Shown here piece by piece: positions 12,401-23,470 of a stretch of DNA of 64,000 bases. The notes beneath the pieces are model-generated. The model ran no database searches. It was not told the DNA's origin and saw only the letters and a list, made by a program, of their open reading frames with translations. Origin of the DNA: Trissonchulus latispiculum (taxonomy: Eukaryota; Nematoda; Enoplea; Enoplida; Ironidae); the NCBI GenBank assembly GCA_030248195.1, contig JASAND010021254.1:30868-94867 (forward strand). Direction: 5' to 3'. Position 1 is the stretch's first letter; each line of letters opens with the position of its first letter. The position numbers and the translations under genes were made by a program.

Positions 12401-13433
12401 AATTTTGTGAAACCACGCTTGATGAAAATCACCGATTTTTGCGATATACATTTATTTTTCTAGTATATACGTACTTTGCGGACTGCATATATGCGCACAG
12501 TTTTGGAGGTTTTAGTGCACAAAAATTAGTCAACCTGACATAGTTGCGCGCAACTAACTCAAGGCCTTAAAACAGTAGCAAGAGTTCGTTTAACTTACAA
12601 ACTTTTGCATACTTTACAACCTGCAGTAAACTTGTGATTACGGTAGAAGACTGTTGTAGAAAAGGAGGTTGCTGTGTTTAAAGTGCACGATTGGTGTCGC
12701 TTAATTTGAACGACGCAGTCAAAATTCTTCTCCCTTTTCTGTTTTGAAACAGTTATTGTCATTAAAACTGCCGCAATGCACTCCCCACACTTGCTTCATT
12801 TCGGGGGGCTGACAATTTTAAAATTCTGAGTTTCACACAAATCAACTTTCGGCTGGAACAGTTTGGAGGGAACAGTACATGAAATTACAGCATAAAATTG
12901 GTACTCAATGAAGGCATTTTAATGAGGATACCGCCCCCCTGTTGTTGACAAAACAAATAGTTATGGATATGGGAACGATCCCTCCCATTGGTATTGAAGA
13001 AAGCAAGAGCCGATTGAGATTAAATTTATTGGATCGGATTCGAAATTCGTTAAAGAAAGGAAGTTGCACACCACCAAGAAGATTCCGAAAATCCGTTCTT
13101 AGCCCTGGTTAAGACCATACAGCTTGAGTCAACTCCATGAACTAAAGACTTTTAATCCGGGGATTGCCTGTGCCTGTGTATTGGCTCAAATGAAACAAAA
13201 AATAATTTATGGCATGCAAGCTTGTTTAAATTTTAAATTTAGATTTAACCTACGAACGCAGTATAGGATTTTAAGTAGACTGTGTAAAGATTAACGGTAA
13301 TCGGCTAGGTATAACATACATCTCCATTCCGCCGTAGGTTTCAGGGTAAATACCACAGATTTCACAGCCACAATGTCAGTGGTATACCACTTCTCGAAAT
13401 ACTGATTTGGGATGTTAAAATACAACGTAGTAT
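9421..13433. other. Intergenic DNA without recognised genes
   Basis: No coding segment recognised on either strand; ORFs at 10336-10596 and 12058-12543 show no motif or splice support. At 10160-10186, TGTGGGTTCGAGTCCCA is a well-formed tRNA T arm with B box but no convincing A box. At 11771-11880 lies a GAGTTAAATTTAACTC fragment beginning AAGGGCCTTTTC, the same end sequence as the element at 34756. Confidence 0.5.
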
Positions 13434-13694
13434 TTAGACATTAAGCTTAAGCTTGGTCCTCAGATAGATCAGTGAAAAGGGTTCAATTGTAACCCTCTCG
13501 GTAAAACTTTTTCCGTCGAACCATTTGGCTTGGGTTGCTTGCGGGTAGTTAGTGTTTTCGTCGTCGCACGACTGAAGTCGAAGTGTGCTGACGTCCTTAC
13601 TATAAACCCCTATCGCTTTGTCCATTTGACGAGCCGGTATCACTACTTCTATTGTTGAATTTATCCGGTTCTTGTAAGGAGTTTGAAAACTCAG
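13434..13694 (-). CDS. Probable last exon of an unidentified gene
   Basis: Reading on the minus strand, acceptor CCTTTTGTCTAG opens an 86-residue frame ending TAA at 13434-13436. The protein has mixed, well-distributed composition (for example VVIPARQMDKAIGVYSKDVS and WFDGKSFTERVTIEP) unlike the Phe/Lys/Asn-rich chance ORFs nearby. The ending VTIEPFSLIYLR resembles the last strand of C-terminal beta-sandwich domains in several glycoside hydrolases, but I do not recognise the family. Upstream exons, which would lie at higher coordinates, were not found. It could also be a gene remnant. Confidence 0.45.
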   Translation of the reverse strand: MSFQTPYKNRINSTIEVVIPARQMDKAIGVYSKDVSTLRLQSCDDENTNYPQATQAKWFDGKSFTERVTIEPFSLIYLRTKLKLNV

Positions 13695-15369
13695 CTAGAC
13701 AAAAGGCAGATTTTCGATTTTGAATTCGAATTTAAATTCTATCTGGGGGAAAGTTAAAGGGATGGTGAGGTTTAAGTGAGTGCTAGGCCTAGAAAGTATA
13801 TACAGACTGGTCTGCCGGGACCCGATTCAAGGACCTATACTAGCTGTCATCAAAACATAAAAGTGGCATCCTTTGACAGTTCTTTTTATTACGTGGATAA
13901 TCAAACAGACTAATGAGATGGAATTTTCGTTAACAAGTTTTTTAAGAAACCTGCCAAAAAATCATTCGTAGATTCAGCAGTTTAACTCCATCGCCTGTGT
14001 TACAAATGACCCATCCTGAATTTTTCAGGGGGCCCCTGAAAATTAATGACTTTAACATTTTAATGACAGATTAAAACAGTGAAACGTTGAAGTTTTGTGA
14101 GTTTGCTAGAAGAAATGCCACAGTTTTAAGTTTTAGAAAAGTTTGAGACCCAGTTACTGGAGGGGAAAACAGGTTGCGTTTGCGCCCCAGTGCAAAATAT
14201 TATTGCAAACTAATTGCTGTCTCTCAGAGACAAAACGTAACTCAGGGGCTGCATGCGCAATTTCCAGTTTGATGAGATTAAAAAGATTTGGCTGATTTTA
14301 CTCAGCACTTTCCTTAGATCTGACAAGTGGTTTGCCTTTTTGCTTTCGACATCACTAACTAGGCCTGCGCTGTTTAGGGAATTTGTAGTTAATAATAGAT
14401 AATATGTTAATAGAACCTTTTAAAAAATCAAAAATACGTTAATGGAACATTTTAAGTTTCAATCCGCAATGACATACAAGCGAGTGAGCGTACACAATTG
14501 TCTACTGGGTTCCCAGTTGTGAGGGAAATCCACTCAAGTCATGTCCCCCCCGGATTTGACTAAGAGTGTGCTCTCCGCAGTTATTACATCCTTTTTCGCA
14601 GATGACAAGTCATGAGCCGGTGCATCGATCTGAACAGCTATAGGGAGTGTGGGTTAACTGTATTAGTGACTGGTGTGGTCGCACATTTGAGAGGCTCTTG
14701 TAAAATATTGCTAGGCCACAGGATCCAAAGAATTAAATATGAAAAATGGAAAAATCTCAAACCGGATACAGCAAGAAATGGAGCCTTGTGCTGTAATAGA
14801 TCCGGCATGTTTTGTATTGTATTCGTATATATCAAATTTGTATCGAAGTTTGTTCCGTTCAACTAAGATTTCTGCCATGAAAATCGTTTGATCGTCGATA
14901 GCTTGAAACAGTACAGAAAAAAATCAAGCTTTCCCAAACAGTCGATTTTTTGCAGGGTCGCCAAACTAAGTTTAAATTAAGCTAGTGTCAAATTGTTGCA
15001 CAGCCTCTTAGAAGCGTGTCTCCGTTCGTTTGTTTGTCGAAGTTGTTTGAAGTTTGATAGAACGGCAGATAAGCCTAAAGAGAGAGTTTTGAGTAGAGTT
15101 TTGAGGGGGGCTTAACAACCTCTTTAGAGGCGACAAAGGGTACTCCGGTTTGGCTTTTGTAGAAACTGATAGTGTAAACTTAGAGTAAACATTAGAAATC
15201 TCATTTAGGACTGTTATCACGACGAGACAGGAAAACTTGTATTTTGGAAGAGGTATTAAAAGACAGACGTTAATGGATTTAATCTTTCAATAAGACCATC
15301 AGACAGCAAAATTTGAGGGCTGGTACTGTTAAGAAAACTGTTAAAATGGGGTTGTAAAGAATTGGTTTT
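13695..15369. other. Intergenic or intronic DNA, nothing recognised
   Basis: If the exon at 13434 is real this is its upstream intron. Overlapping ORFs on both strands at 14612-14866 have no motifs. Confidence 0.45.
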
Positions 15370-15435
15370 TGCTGGGAATCGAACCACACACCTTTCGTTC
15401 TGCGAACAGAAATGCTAACCATTACACCACAGAGC
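15370..15435 (-). pseudogene. tRNA-like sequence with good A and B boxes
   Basis: On the minus strand TGGTGTAATGGTTAGCA fits the D arm and A box, and GGTTCGATTCC is a perfect B box. The anticodon region is a self-complementary TTCTGTTCGCAGAA that does not form a normal 7-nt loop, and the acceptor ends do not pair. It is most likely the Pol III head of a SINE. Confidence 0.5.
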
Positions 15436-15879
15436 TGAGTGCTGCATGTCTTCTGTATGATTGACACAGCACATGCATAATAACCCATTGCTGCTCTGTT
15501 TACGCCAAATGAAAATAAATTTATGGAAAGTGTGCTTTAGGTTTGCCTTGACCACATGTTTTGCAGAAACTAGATCGTCTGCGTAAGCTCTAATTACATT
15601 AAATCAATAATTAATTAGTTTTAATGTCGAATTAGTTGTAGGTTGTAAATCTACAGCCTCTCAGAGCAAATTGGAAACTTTAAGTTCTTGGTTTTTGCCT
15701 TTTTGAAACAATCCGTGGGCCTGTATAAGCATAGTAGTTTTTCTAAATCTTCACAGAACTTCGTTCGCACCAACTCGGGCAATTCCATAATCCTTGAAGG
15801 CTAAGGATCTGTTTTCATATTTCTAATGATTTAGTACAAGTACAAATCGCAAGTCTCACCCATTAATAATTAGTGTTGT

Positions 15880-16110
15880 TGAGCGGCCGGCGAAACTCTT
15901 ATTTCAGTAGTTTACTGGTTTCAAATTACGCGGATACATTTTTGTATGCTGATTACTTGTTTTATTGTCCAGAGAACAGCCAGCCGACCGCTTATCGACC
16001 CCGGGCCGCCAGCCGGCTGTTTGGATGCCCAAACGGCAAGCCGAGCAAAATTTCGGCCGGTCAACAACACTACTTTATCATCAGTCAGGTTACAATTTTG
16101 TTGGCTGTCC
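15880..16110. repeat. GGCC/CCGG-rich repeat, related to 24880-25110
   Basis: It contains CAGCCAGCCGACC, CGGGCCGCCAGCCGG and ends GGCCGGTCAACAACACTAC, close to GCCAGTTAACAACACTAAA at 25027-25045. The ending resembles a hAT-type terminus (TAGTGTTG). Boundaries are uncertain. Confidence 0.35.
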
Positions 16111-16210
16111 TCACAAGATATATGTAGAGAATGACCCATCTGTTAAATATCAGCGTTTCACGTGAACTCCGAAAGGTTGAACTTAGCGCCATAATCTAGT
16201 CTTACTGTTC

Positions 16211-16282
16211 GCAGATGTGACGCAAGCAGTAGAGCGTTCTACTTCTAAGCCAAGGCTCGGCGGTTCGATCCCCGCCCTCTGG
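16211..16282 (+). pseudogene. tRNA-like sequence, Arg-TCT-like
   Basis: It has an A box TGACGCAAGCAGTAGAGCG, a loop CTTCTAA that would present anticodon TCT, and T arm GGCGGTTCGATCCCCGCC with B box. A four-base acceptor match (CAGA/TCTG) is present. The anticodon stem does not pair, so it is a pseudogene or SINE head rather than a working tRNA. Confidence 0.45.
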
Positions 16283-16559
16283 ACAATTTTCTTCAATATA
16301 TACTTTCAATCCCAATCGTACACACATGACTCAGACTTTGAAATGGCCGTTACGGCAAACATAGGATTCAAAACAGATTTTGAATCTCCAATAATTTACA
16401 AAATAATACAAATTTGTGCTGCTCAGCAACGAAGCTTCTTTACCTGATAGTAATGGATGGTAAATAGAGTGGCATGCCATGAGCAATGACCACTAATTAA
16501 AGGATGTAACTTCCATACCAAGGAATATGGCTTTTTAAAAAACGCTCATTAAATACTCA

Positions 16560-16680
16560 TGATAATAATAATTAAATAAAATTAAATAATTAAAATAATT
16601 AAATTATTTAAATATTAAATTTAAATTAAATTATAATAAATAAAAAAATAAAAAAAAAAAAAAAAATAAAAAAAAAAAAA
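16560..16680. repeat. AATTAAAT-rich low-complexity tract ending in poly(A)
   Basis: The tract consists almost entirely of A and T, with AATTAAAT units followed by long A runs around 16645-16680. It lies about 280 bp downstream of the tRNA-like sequence, so it could be the A-rich tail of a retroposed element; that is a guess. Confidence 0.5.
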
Positions 16681-16994
16681 GCCAATCTAGGTCTAGCCTT
16701 TCAAATTTCACTTCCCCTCTGAACCAGAAAAATTTATTAGTATTCCGGTCGCCGTGGTAGGTTGTTCCCAAGCAGCTTCAGCTTATCTCCTGTGACTGTA
16801 CCTACTAGGTGTGATTTTCTTTCACGAAAAAGATCTTGGTACTCATAAGATACTAAATTCTGCTTCCCATTATTTGCCATAAACTCAGTTTTAGCATTTA
16901 TTCTGGCTGATAAATCAAATTTGTGTTTTTCAATTCAATACCACCAAGAGTCGCCCAAACCGAATCACATAACTTCTGCATTACAAGAAGCATA

Positions 16995-17150
16995 CATGTA
17001 CTTGGGAGGGTTTGGGGGGGGTTTCACCCCCCCCCGCCCCGGACCTGGACCTCACCTCCCCCCAGAGGGTCCCTCACCTCCCCCCAGAATCCGGTTTTCC
17101 GGCGGCCTTGGGCCGTCGGTTCACTCCCCACCCCAGAATTTTCTCTCCTA
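16995..17150. repeat. C-rich low-complexity segment
   Basis: Runs of C and repeated CTCACCTCCCCCCAGA units. The Pro-rich ORFs that cross it on the plus strand are products of this composition, not genes. Confidence 0.6.
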
Positions 17151-17372
17151 CGCATGTCTGGTAAGAAGATCTGGTTTTCCGCAACATAGTGACATAAAAA
17201 TTATTGCTGTACGACTTTCTTGGGTCGAGTTATGGATACAATTTCTGGATATCGCCCGTTTTTGAAAAACGTCAGCATAGCTGTTTACTGAGCTGAGAAG
17301 CTCCCCCGAGATTTCGACCTTAATATTTCGAGCATATTGCAAGCTTAATACACTAGGAAGCGCTGAGCGTTT

Positions 17373-17401
17373 TACTCTTCCTTATGTATTATATACTCTT
17401 G
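17373..17401. repeat. Terminus of the 7-bp-TSD palindromic MITE family
   Basis: TACTCTTCCTTATGTATTATATACTCTTG is a right end of the family whose full copies lie at 44504-44853 and 45909-46296. No matching left end was found, so the copy is truncated. Confidence 0.5.
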
Positions 17402-17419
17402 ATACCATCAATTTCCATA

Positions 17420-17720
17420 TCTGGCTGACTTTACTCTGACTGTGAGTAAACTGTCCGAAGACTGACAAGGAACTCTTCCAGTAAACGTTGTGTCTGGGGA
17501 ATCTTATGAGATTGTCGCTCCTGAACCGATTTCGCCTTTTATCCGGTTGTGCTTGGATTCTGGAACAATTTGTCTCTAGAAAATGGACTTCAGTGTGTCG
17601 GAGTTGGTCCCGGGCCAGATTTTCACTACCCGCCCCGTTCCGCGGTCCGCAGACAAGTGACACCCGCAAGAAAACAGCAAAAGTTTTTCGCTCAGCTCAT
17701 GTGAAAGACTAAACTCAAAT
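17420..17720. other. GC-richer segment open in several frames, no gene recognised
   Basis: Frames on both strands stay open, for example LPVNVVSGESYEIVAPEPIS on plus, which looks protein-like. I see no homology and no consistent splice sites. It could be an exon or a decayed gene. Confidence 0.25.
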
Positions 17721-17865
17721 CTTTACTTTATCTGGTGTTTCTGCGTTATTGCGAACTTTGTCAGTGCTAAATACTCTGAAACAATTCTAAACATTTATGT
17801 AATAAACAATGTTTTTTAAAACTAAACAAATAAACTAAATATAAAAATCCTCGGGCCTCTTGCAC

Positions 17866-17965
17866 TCCCCCCCAGCCATTACTTTTGATTTTTTACCAAT
17901 AACTTTGAAATTTGGTATGGGTGTATACCAGAGGCTTATAAATTCAAAAATTTAAAAATTTAAAA
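17866..17965. repeat. Fragment related to the 9-bp-TSD element at 36267
   Basis: CCCCCAGCCATTACTTTTGA, the ACCAATAACTTTGAAATTTGG block and the GTATACCAGAGG block match 36284-36375 closely. Only one end is present. Confidence 0.6.
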
Positions 17966-18038
17966 AATTTTAAAATTCTTAAAAAATTTAAATTTGTGCT
18001 AAGGTACTAACATTAGGTAATTAATTAGGTAATTTATT

Positions 18039-18316
18039 AGGTAATTTATTAGTTATTTTAATTAATTAATTATAACTTTAATTAGGTTAATGCAATTAAA
18101 AAACTAATTTGACAACTTTGTAGCATTTTTTCTGCTCTTTACAATGATATAAAAATTGTTGCACATTACATTCCTTCGAATTTTTGTATTATGCAACCAT
18201 TTTTATATCATTGGAAAGAGCAGAAAAAATGCTACAAGGTTGTCGATCAGTTTTTTAATTGCATTAACCTAATTAAAGTTATAATTAATTAATGAAAATA
18301 ACTAATATATTACCTA
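18039..18316. mobile_element. Foldback element with near-perfect arms
   Basis: Arms 18039-18166 and 18192-18316 are inverted copies, sharing TAGCATTTTTTCTGCTCTTT and its complement, around a loop of about 25 bp. The outer parts are AATTAATTA-rich. The high arm identity suggests recent origin or gene conversion. Confidence 0.75.
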
Positions 18317-18439
18317 CCATAAGCGTTAGGCTAATGGGCCAATCAGCGAGCAGACACACGCTTATATGAAAGCGTGTAATTAGTGCTAAGTGGGACCCCA
18401 CCCCGAGACTTTCGGGGGGGTTCCCGACTTAACGCACCG

Positions 18440-18505
18440 AGCATACCTAGCATGATTTGTACATGCTACTGTAAGAGTTTCTTACTCTTATATTATGTAC
18501 TCTTG
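18440..18505. repeat. Right end of the 7-bp-TSD MITE family (truncated)
   Basis: ACTCTTATATTATGTACTCTTG at 18484-18505 equals the right end of the copy at 44504-44853. No left end was seen. It abuts the fragment of TTAA family A that begins a few bases later. Confidence 0.55.
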
Positions 18506-18509
18506 ATAA

Positions 18510-18599
18510 AGCTCTTTCAAACTCCCAAAATTGCGAAAGTTATAGTGTTTTAAAAAAATCACCACAATAGCACTGCACTAAAGGATACCACCACCTTAA
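18510..18599. repeat. Solo end of TTAA-flanked MITE family A
   Basis: This is the complement of the left end of family A (start of 4981-5995 and 43431-44458), finishing GGATACCACCACC|TTAA at 18596-18599. The rest of the element is missing. Confidence 0.65.
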
Positions 18600-18601
18600 G
18601 T

Positions 18602-18735
18602 TACAACGTTAAGTTACATAGTGCCCTCTTCCCCATTTACTTTTTTGGGGCTAGATTATGTGAGCCCTTTTATGCAAAATTTAGTAACGACAAAAACCAG
18701 CGTTAGATTTGTCTCTTTACATACATGCGACCATT
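18602..18735. repeat. Dispersed repeat, copy 1 of 2
   Basis: It shares with 22115-22245 the blocks GTTAAGTTACATAGT, CTTCCCCATTTAC, GCTAGATTATGTG and GTTAGATTTGTCTCTTT in the same order and spacing. The flanks differ, so it is a dispersed repeat of about 130 bp. Confidence 0.65.
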
Positions 18736-18849
18736 AAGGGCAAGACTTCTGTGACAGTTGCCTATACACGGTTGGCAATATCCGTAACGGGCATAGACAA
18801 GGTAGATTCGGCTGTATTGGGCGAATCTGCTAGTTCAGACAAGGACTGA

Positions 18850-19100
18850 GGATAGTCCGCAGGTCTGGAGAGGATACTTCCTCAATTTGGATTGAGCTTG
18901 CAGGTGGGACATAATATACTGATAAATTGAATGGCACCGGAGCTTGACCAGTTTCGGAACTGTTTGTCACCGATGGCTTGGCTAGCCGCGTGAATCACAA
19001 TGGATACAGGTATCACAAAGTCATCACGGCCAATTGGTGAAGTACACACTGAAAATTTAGATTGCACAGCAGCTAGGGCTGTGCAGAGCGTCTGCATTTG
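18850..19100 (-). pseudogene. Coding-like segment, possibly decayed
   Basis: On the minus strand one frame reads VPFNLSVYYVPPASSIQIEE up to a stop, and the overlapping frame before it reads GRDDFVIPVSIVIHAAS. Both look protein-like, but no single frame spans the segment, suggesting a frameshifted remnant or two short exons. I do not recognise a family. Confidence 0.25.
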
Positions 19101-20312
19101 GATTCGCAGTTAGTAGAAAGAAGTCTAGATAAAGAATTAGTAGGAAAGATAACAAACATATAATAAATAACATAACTGAATCGATGAGGAATGGCGCGTA
19201 AAGCACTGATCGGTCCAGATATTGACCCATTTGAATCACAACCCTTAAGAAAATTCATCTGTCCTGAACAGGCTAAGCAGAGATAGGCAGACGTCTTCGA
19301 CTCTGAATCAAATGGCTTAAAAACCAATACACGAATACAATGCAATACATACAACCAATACACTGGTTTGCAAACTGCTTTTTTATGAATAGCAAAAGCA
19401 AGCTAGCAAGGCTAAAGCTGTGAAACCAGCGAAGCACTTGATAAGCTGGAAAATCCTTGGTTTTGTGTTTCATTTATTTAATAAATATTTTGATTGAGTT
19501 TGTAATAGTGAATAAACATATAACTATGTTTAAGCGTTAAATTTGTTAGTGTCTGGAGTCAATCCAGAAAATGGATCCTTTTGTGATACTGGATAAATTC
19601 GAAAGTCTAAACATATATTTGATTAGTCTCTCATCTATACACTAGGTCACGTAAAAATACCCCCTGCCAATCAAACTGCTAACTATGGCAAACAAATAAA
19701 AGAAGGGTTTGCGGCCCCAAAGAAGCACAGTATGAGTTCATTCTGCTGCCAGTTTAAGATTGACGGACCCATAATTGGAATGTATCTATAACATTCCATT
19801 TAGAATTGAAAATTAAAATTTGGAGAATTCACAGGGTGCAGACGAATCCATTTACAGGACCCCTCCACACAAAAACTTGAACAGTTATTGGGAACAACGT
19901 TGAATATAGGGTGTAAAGTTTAGTGCTCAGGGAAGCAGTTCGCTTTGTACTAGACTTGATAACAGCCATCTCGCCTTTAGACGAAATAAAATACATAATT
20001 GTTGCACTTGCGACGATAGTCTTTTTTGAAACTGTTCTATGTGAGAACAGAATAAATACGCACGTCATCAGGTATTTAAAATAAAACTATTGGTAAAGCA
20101 ATTTAAAGGGGACAACATAATTTGACATTATAAAGACTTTATATTATATTTAACATTATAAAGAACTTACGTATGTACTACAACGTTATGCAAAAGTTGG
20201 TGGTAGCAGGACCTTTTCATGAACTATAATGAATGAAATGAAATGAATGAATGAAGATAAGGCTGCTACACGTCAAGGACGCTTTTTGAACAGTTAGACT
20301 TTTTGTTAATAG
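19100..20312. other. Intergenic DNA, nothing recognised
   Basis: Short ORFs on the minus strand (19057-19473, 19829-20068) have no motif and no conserved frame. An AATGAATGAAATGAA simple repeat lies near 20229-20254. Confidence 0.45.
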
Positions 20313-20515
20313 GAGATTCACCAAAAATTTCAGGCTCGATCGAAACTGGAGACTTTTCTCAGCGAGCCCACGTAGACGTTTCGGCGGACGCAGACCCAAA
20401 GACTTTCAGTTTGGAAATCTTCACGTTTCTTAAACAACCAGACATGAATCCTCTCGAAATGGGTAAACTTCGTTCAGGTTTGAGAAAGCTTACAGTCAAC
20501 GGATTTTATTCTTAA
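20313..20515 (+). CDS. Probable last exon of an unidentified gene
   Basis: Two in-frame acceptors are possible: TTTTTGTTAATAG before 20313 and AAAAATTTCAG before 20334. The frame ends TAA at 20513-20515. It encodes a balanced, charged segment (GDFSQRAHVDVSADADPKTF, then a Leu/Arg-rich helix-like end EMGKLRSGLRKLT). Spacing of HVDV, a beta-like LEIF strand and a final helix weakly recalls the end of an Aha1 N-terminal domain, but identity is too low to claim it. No upstream exon was found between 19.1 and 20.3 kb. Confidence 0.4.
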
Positions 20516-20985
20516 GCTTGCTATATTTCTCAAGCGTGAACGAACGTAGCGCACCTTTCCCGCCTGAATCACTAACTCGCCGCCAAAGTTCAGCTGGTTT
20601 TGCTTGTCAAATTCTCGAAATTCTCCGAATCCACCAGTCCTGTCTCCTCCACCCAGAAATCTCCGCTTTGACCACCTACACCTTCTCCGCCGCCACGAAA
20701 TCTAACAAGAAAACCACCGCCAAGGCCGCCACTACGAGTAACGCCTAGGCCCCTAAGCGGTAGGGCTTGTAAATTGTCTGGGTTGGGGGGGTGCCTACCC
20801 AAACCCCCCCGTTTTTTTGCTGGTGCGGGGTAATTTAATTTATTTTCTTTTCTATACATTGTTTTTGTTCATCTTTTTTTGAGAATATTCTTCCGCTCGT
20901 TTGGATCACTTTTATTAATTAGTTTATATAAAATATATAAAATAAAAAATATGGGAGTGAGGGATTTTTATTTTAGTCTGGCCAG
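20516..20985. other. GC-rich then AT-rich DNA downstream of the putative exon
   Basis: Segment 20600-20800 is rich in GGCGG/CCGCC, and on the minus strand gives a Gly-rich frame (GGLGGGFLVRFRGGGEG) with no clear gene structure. It may be an RGG-type exon remnant or low complexity. Confidence 0.35.
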
Positions 20986-20989
20986 GGGG

Positions 20990-21358
20990 GGGGGCGGCCC
21001 ATAACCGCAATAGCGTACCTAGAGGAGTAGAGGGCCTCCCGCAAATCAGTACCTAGTACGCAATCACGTATGTTCACTCGCTTCTGCAATAAGCCTTTTA
21101 CCCGGATCCCCTCCCGCAAATGTGATCTATCATTTGAAAATGCTAAAAGATAGGCCACATTTGAGGGATGGGAGCTCGATAGAAGGCTTATTGTAGAAAC
21201 GAGTGAACATACGCAATTGCGTACTAGATACTGATTTACGGCGGGGTCCAGTAGGTACGCAATTGCGGGGGCGGTGGGCCATTAGCGCGTAGAGCATGGC
21301 TCGCAAGCTGATAACATAGGGAATGCCAGCTGTCACTCTTATCTATTATGTACTCTTG
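20990..21358. mobile_element. 7-bp-TSD MITE family member, left end missing
   Basis: The right end CACTCTTATCTATTATGTACTCTTG (21334-21358, given in two parts) is typical. The interior is an imperfect palindrome: GTACGCAATCACGTATGTTC near 21055 is the inverted counterpart of GAACATACGCAATTGCG near 21205. GGTACC-type and AATAAGCCTT blocks also mirror each other. Confidence 0.55.
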
Positions 21359-23308
21359 GTTATATTTGGTAAAATTAAAAAATTGGCATTTTTCAGCTTT
21401 AAAGATCATGGGTGCGTCCACAGCAGTCATGTTCAATATTGACTCAATATTTGTTTAGGCCACCTTATGTGACAGACATGGATTAACTAATCTGCCAAGT
21501 TTGGTGATTTTGTACCATACGATGAGTGATAGCTTATTGTAGTTGGTGGAACCTTGCCAATACTGTCTTTTTATGCGTAGTATGCACTGATTACATTAAA
21601 AAACCAATTAAACCTTCAATGATTTGATCCAGTAATAACTACTAGGTATGTTTGCTAATAAAGCATGTGGCGAGTTATTTTAACTGATTCTGTTTTTTGT
21701 AGTATCAGCAAAGTCGGCAGAGTGTAATTCAATTGTGTATTCATATTTTATGTTATTATTTTATAGCATATATTATATATTTTTATATAAAACAGAGAGT
21801 ATGCTTTATGCGTTACTCTTCTTCATGTAATATACTTTTGGTATTAAGCAATAAGCATGTTTTTTTATTTTTCTATGGTTGATTTAGCTTAATCCTTAAT
21901 ATAGGATGACACTGATGAGCGGACGACTTAATAAAATAAGTTGGTCCAATTTTTATTCTGAAAAATGCCAGCTAAGCGCAACCAGTAACATTGCGGGCCA
22001 TCTCTGTTTCCGCTTGCAAATCAACGTTTTCTAGACGGCGGCGGCCCGCTGCGGATGGAAATCGGAAACTACATAATTGCAAGAAATCGAAGTTAATTTT
22101 AGTTTAGGCAGATTAAGTTACAAAGTTAAGTTACATAGTACTCTCTTCCCCATTTACCTTTTTGGTGCTAGATTATGTGGGTCCCTTTTATACAAAATGT
22201 AATAACGACACGAACAATCGTTAGATTTGTCTCTTTCCATACATGTATGCAAAACCGGAGTCAAAGAAATGTTCCTATTGGATTCCTCTCGCTAATCAAA
22301 AATACATATCAAAAATTTCAAGATTTAGATAGATTTATTTTAAATTCAGTGTGGACGAAAAATACTCGTTTTAGATTTTAGCTCAGTTGGTACTCGAATG
22401 TTGGAGGTAAACGAGGCACCTCCAAACTGTACAGCGGCATTTATAACAGTTTATAACAAGTCTTACTATTTGAAGACTTTGTTTCTCTAATTTCGCTCCT
22501 AGAGGCACATTGGGAAACGCAGGCTGACACCTAGCAGTTGCCAGAACTTTGGAGATTTGTTACTTCTCTCGGAAAGGTGATTAGAATCTGTAGAGATGTG
22601 CTTGGCATATTACTATTGCTTCATTTATCCCCCTAGGACCTTCAAACGTTACGACATATTTTTGGCCTACACAACAGACAACCGGACTCCAGACATATCG
22701 ACACTATTTTGAACATCTGAGATGATGAGAAATTAGCCTAAGATCTTTGCTTCAGCGTTTAGCACTCTTCCATCGATAAAGTAAAGCCCGACACATGCTT
22801 CCAAAACAACTTAGCTAGAATTGGAACATTTTCTTCCACAACTAGCAATAAGAGCAGTAGTTCCAAATGATCACCCTTATAGATGCTAAAGATTGCACCT
22901 ATAATCAATGAAATAGCATCTTAAAAAATAAGGCAGGAGGCCCCATAAAAGACAAACATGGCTGTAAATTGTAAAAAGTACAAATGTAAGAAAAATATTT
23001 TACAGCTATTTCCACCTGTAAATTTGTGAAAATTTTTTACAACATTTTTAAACTTTTTAACACTTTTTAACTTTAACTCTATCATTTTAGCTTCTGTCAT
23101 TTTCTGCCATTTTCAGTTTATATAATTTCAGTTGCCGCGTAGATTCCCTTTCGGCAAAAAACCGGTTTCGGTCATTTTAGTTTGTCGAGTAGATCCCAAT
23201 TCGGTCTCTGTTTTGGATCGAGTGTATTCTACTCGATCCTAAATGGTTTCTGTCATTTTACCAGCTGCGAAATGGCATTTTTCCGCTTCAGCAAAATGTT
23301 AATTGTAA
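21359..23308. other. Intergenic DNA; contains repeat copy 2 (22115-22245) and a degraded MITE end
   Basis: 22115-22245 repeats 18602-18735. TTACTCTTCTTCATGTAATA near 21817 is another degraded end of the 7-bp-TSD family. TAGCTCAGTTGGTA at 22379-22392 matches a tRNA A box, but no B box follows. No coding segment recognised. Confidence 0.5.
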
Positions 23309-23470
23309 CAAGAGTAAATAATAGATAAGAGTTTTGTGACAGCTGGCAGATTCTCTGTTATCAGCTGCAGGTACATCGCTAACGGCTGACCCCCCCCACA
23401 AATGCGTATGCTCACTTCAAAGAAATTAGAACGCTGTCTTTACGTGACTCTAATATATTATGTACTCTTG
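23309..23470. mobile_element. Short 7-bp-TSD MITE family member
   Basis: The ends are CAAGAGTAAATAATAG and the complement TATTATGTACTCTTG, with flanks ATTGTAA and ATAATAA agreeing at 5 of 7. At 162 bp it is an internally deleted relative of the 350-388 bp copies. Confidence 0.6.

Noticed and set aside
16921..17265. Pro/Gly-rich ORFs on plus
   Set aside because: They follow the CTCACCTCCCCCC low-complexity tract; no conserved motif.
22379..22440. Possible tRNA gene at TAGCTCAGTTGGTA
   Set aside because: The A box is perfect, but no B box or T arm follows within tRNA distance.
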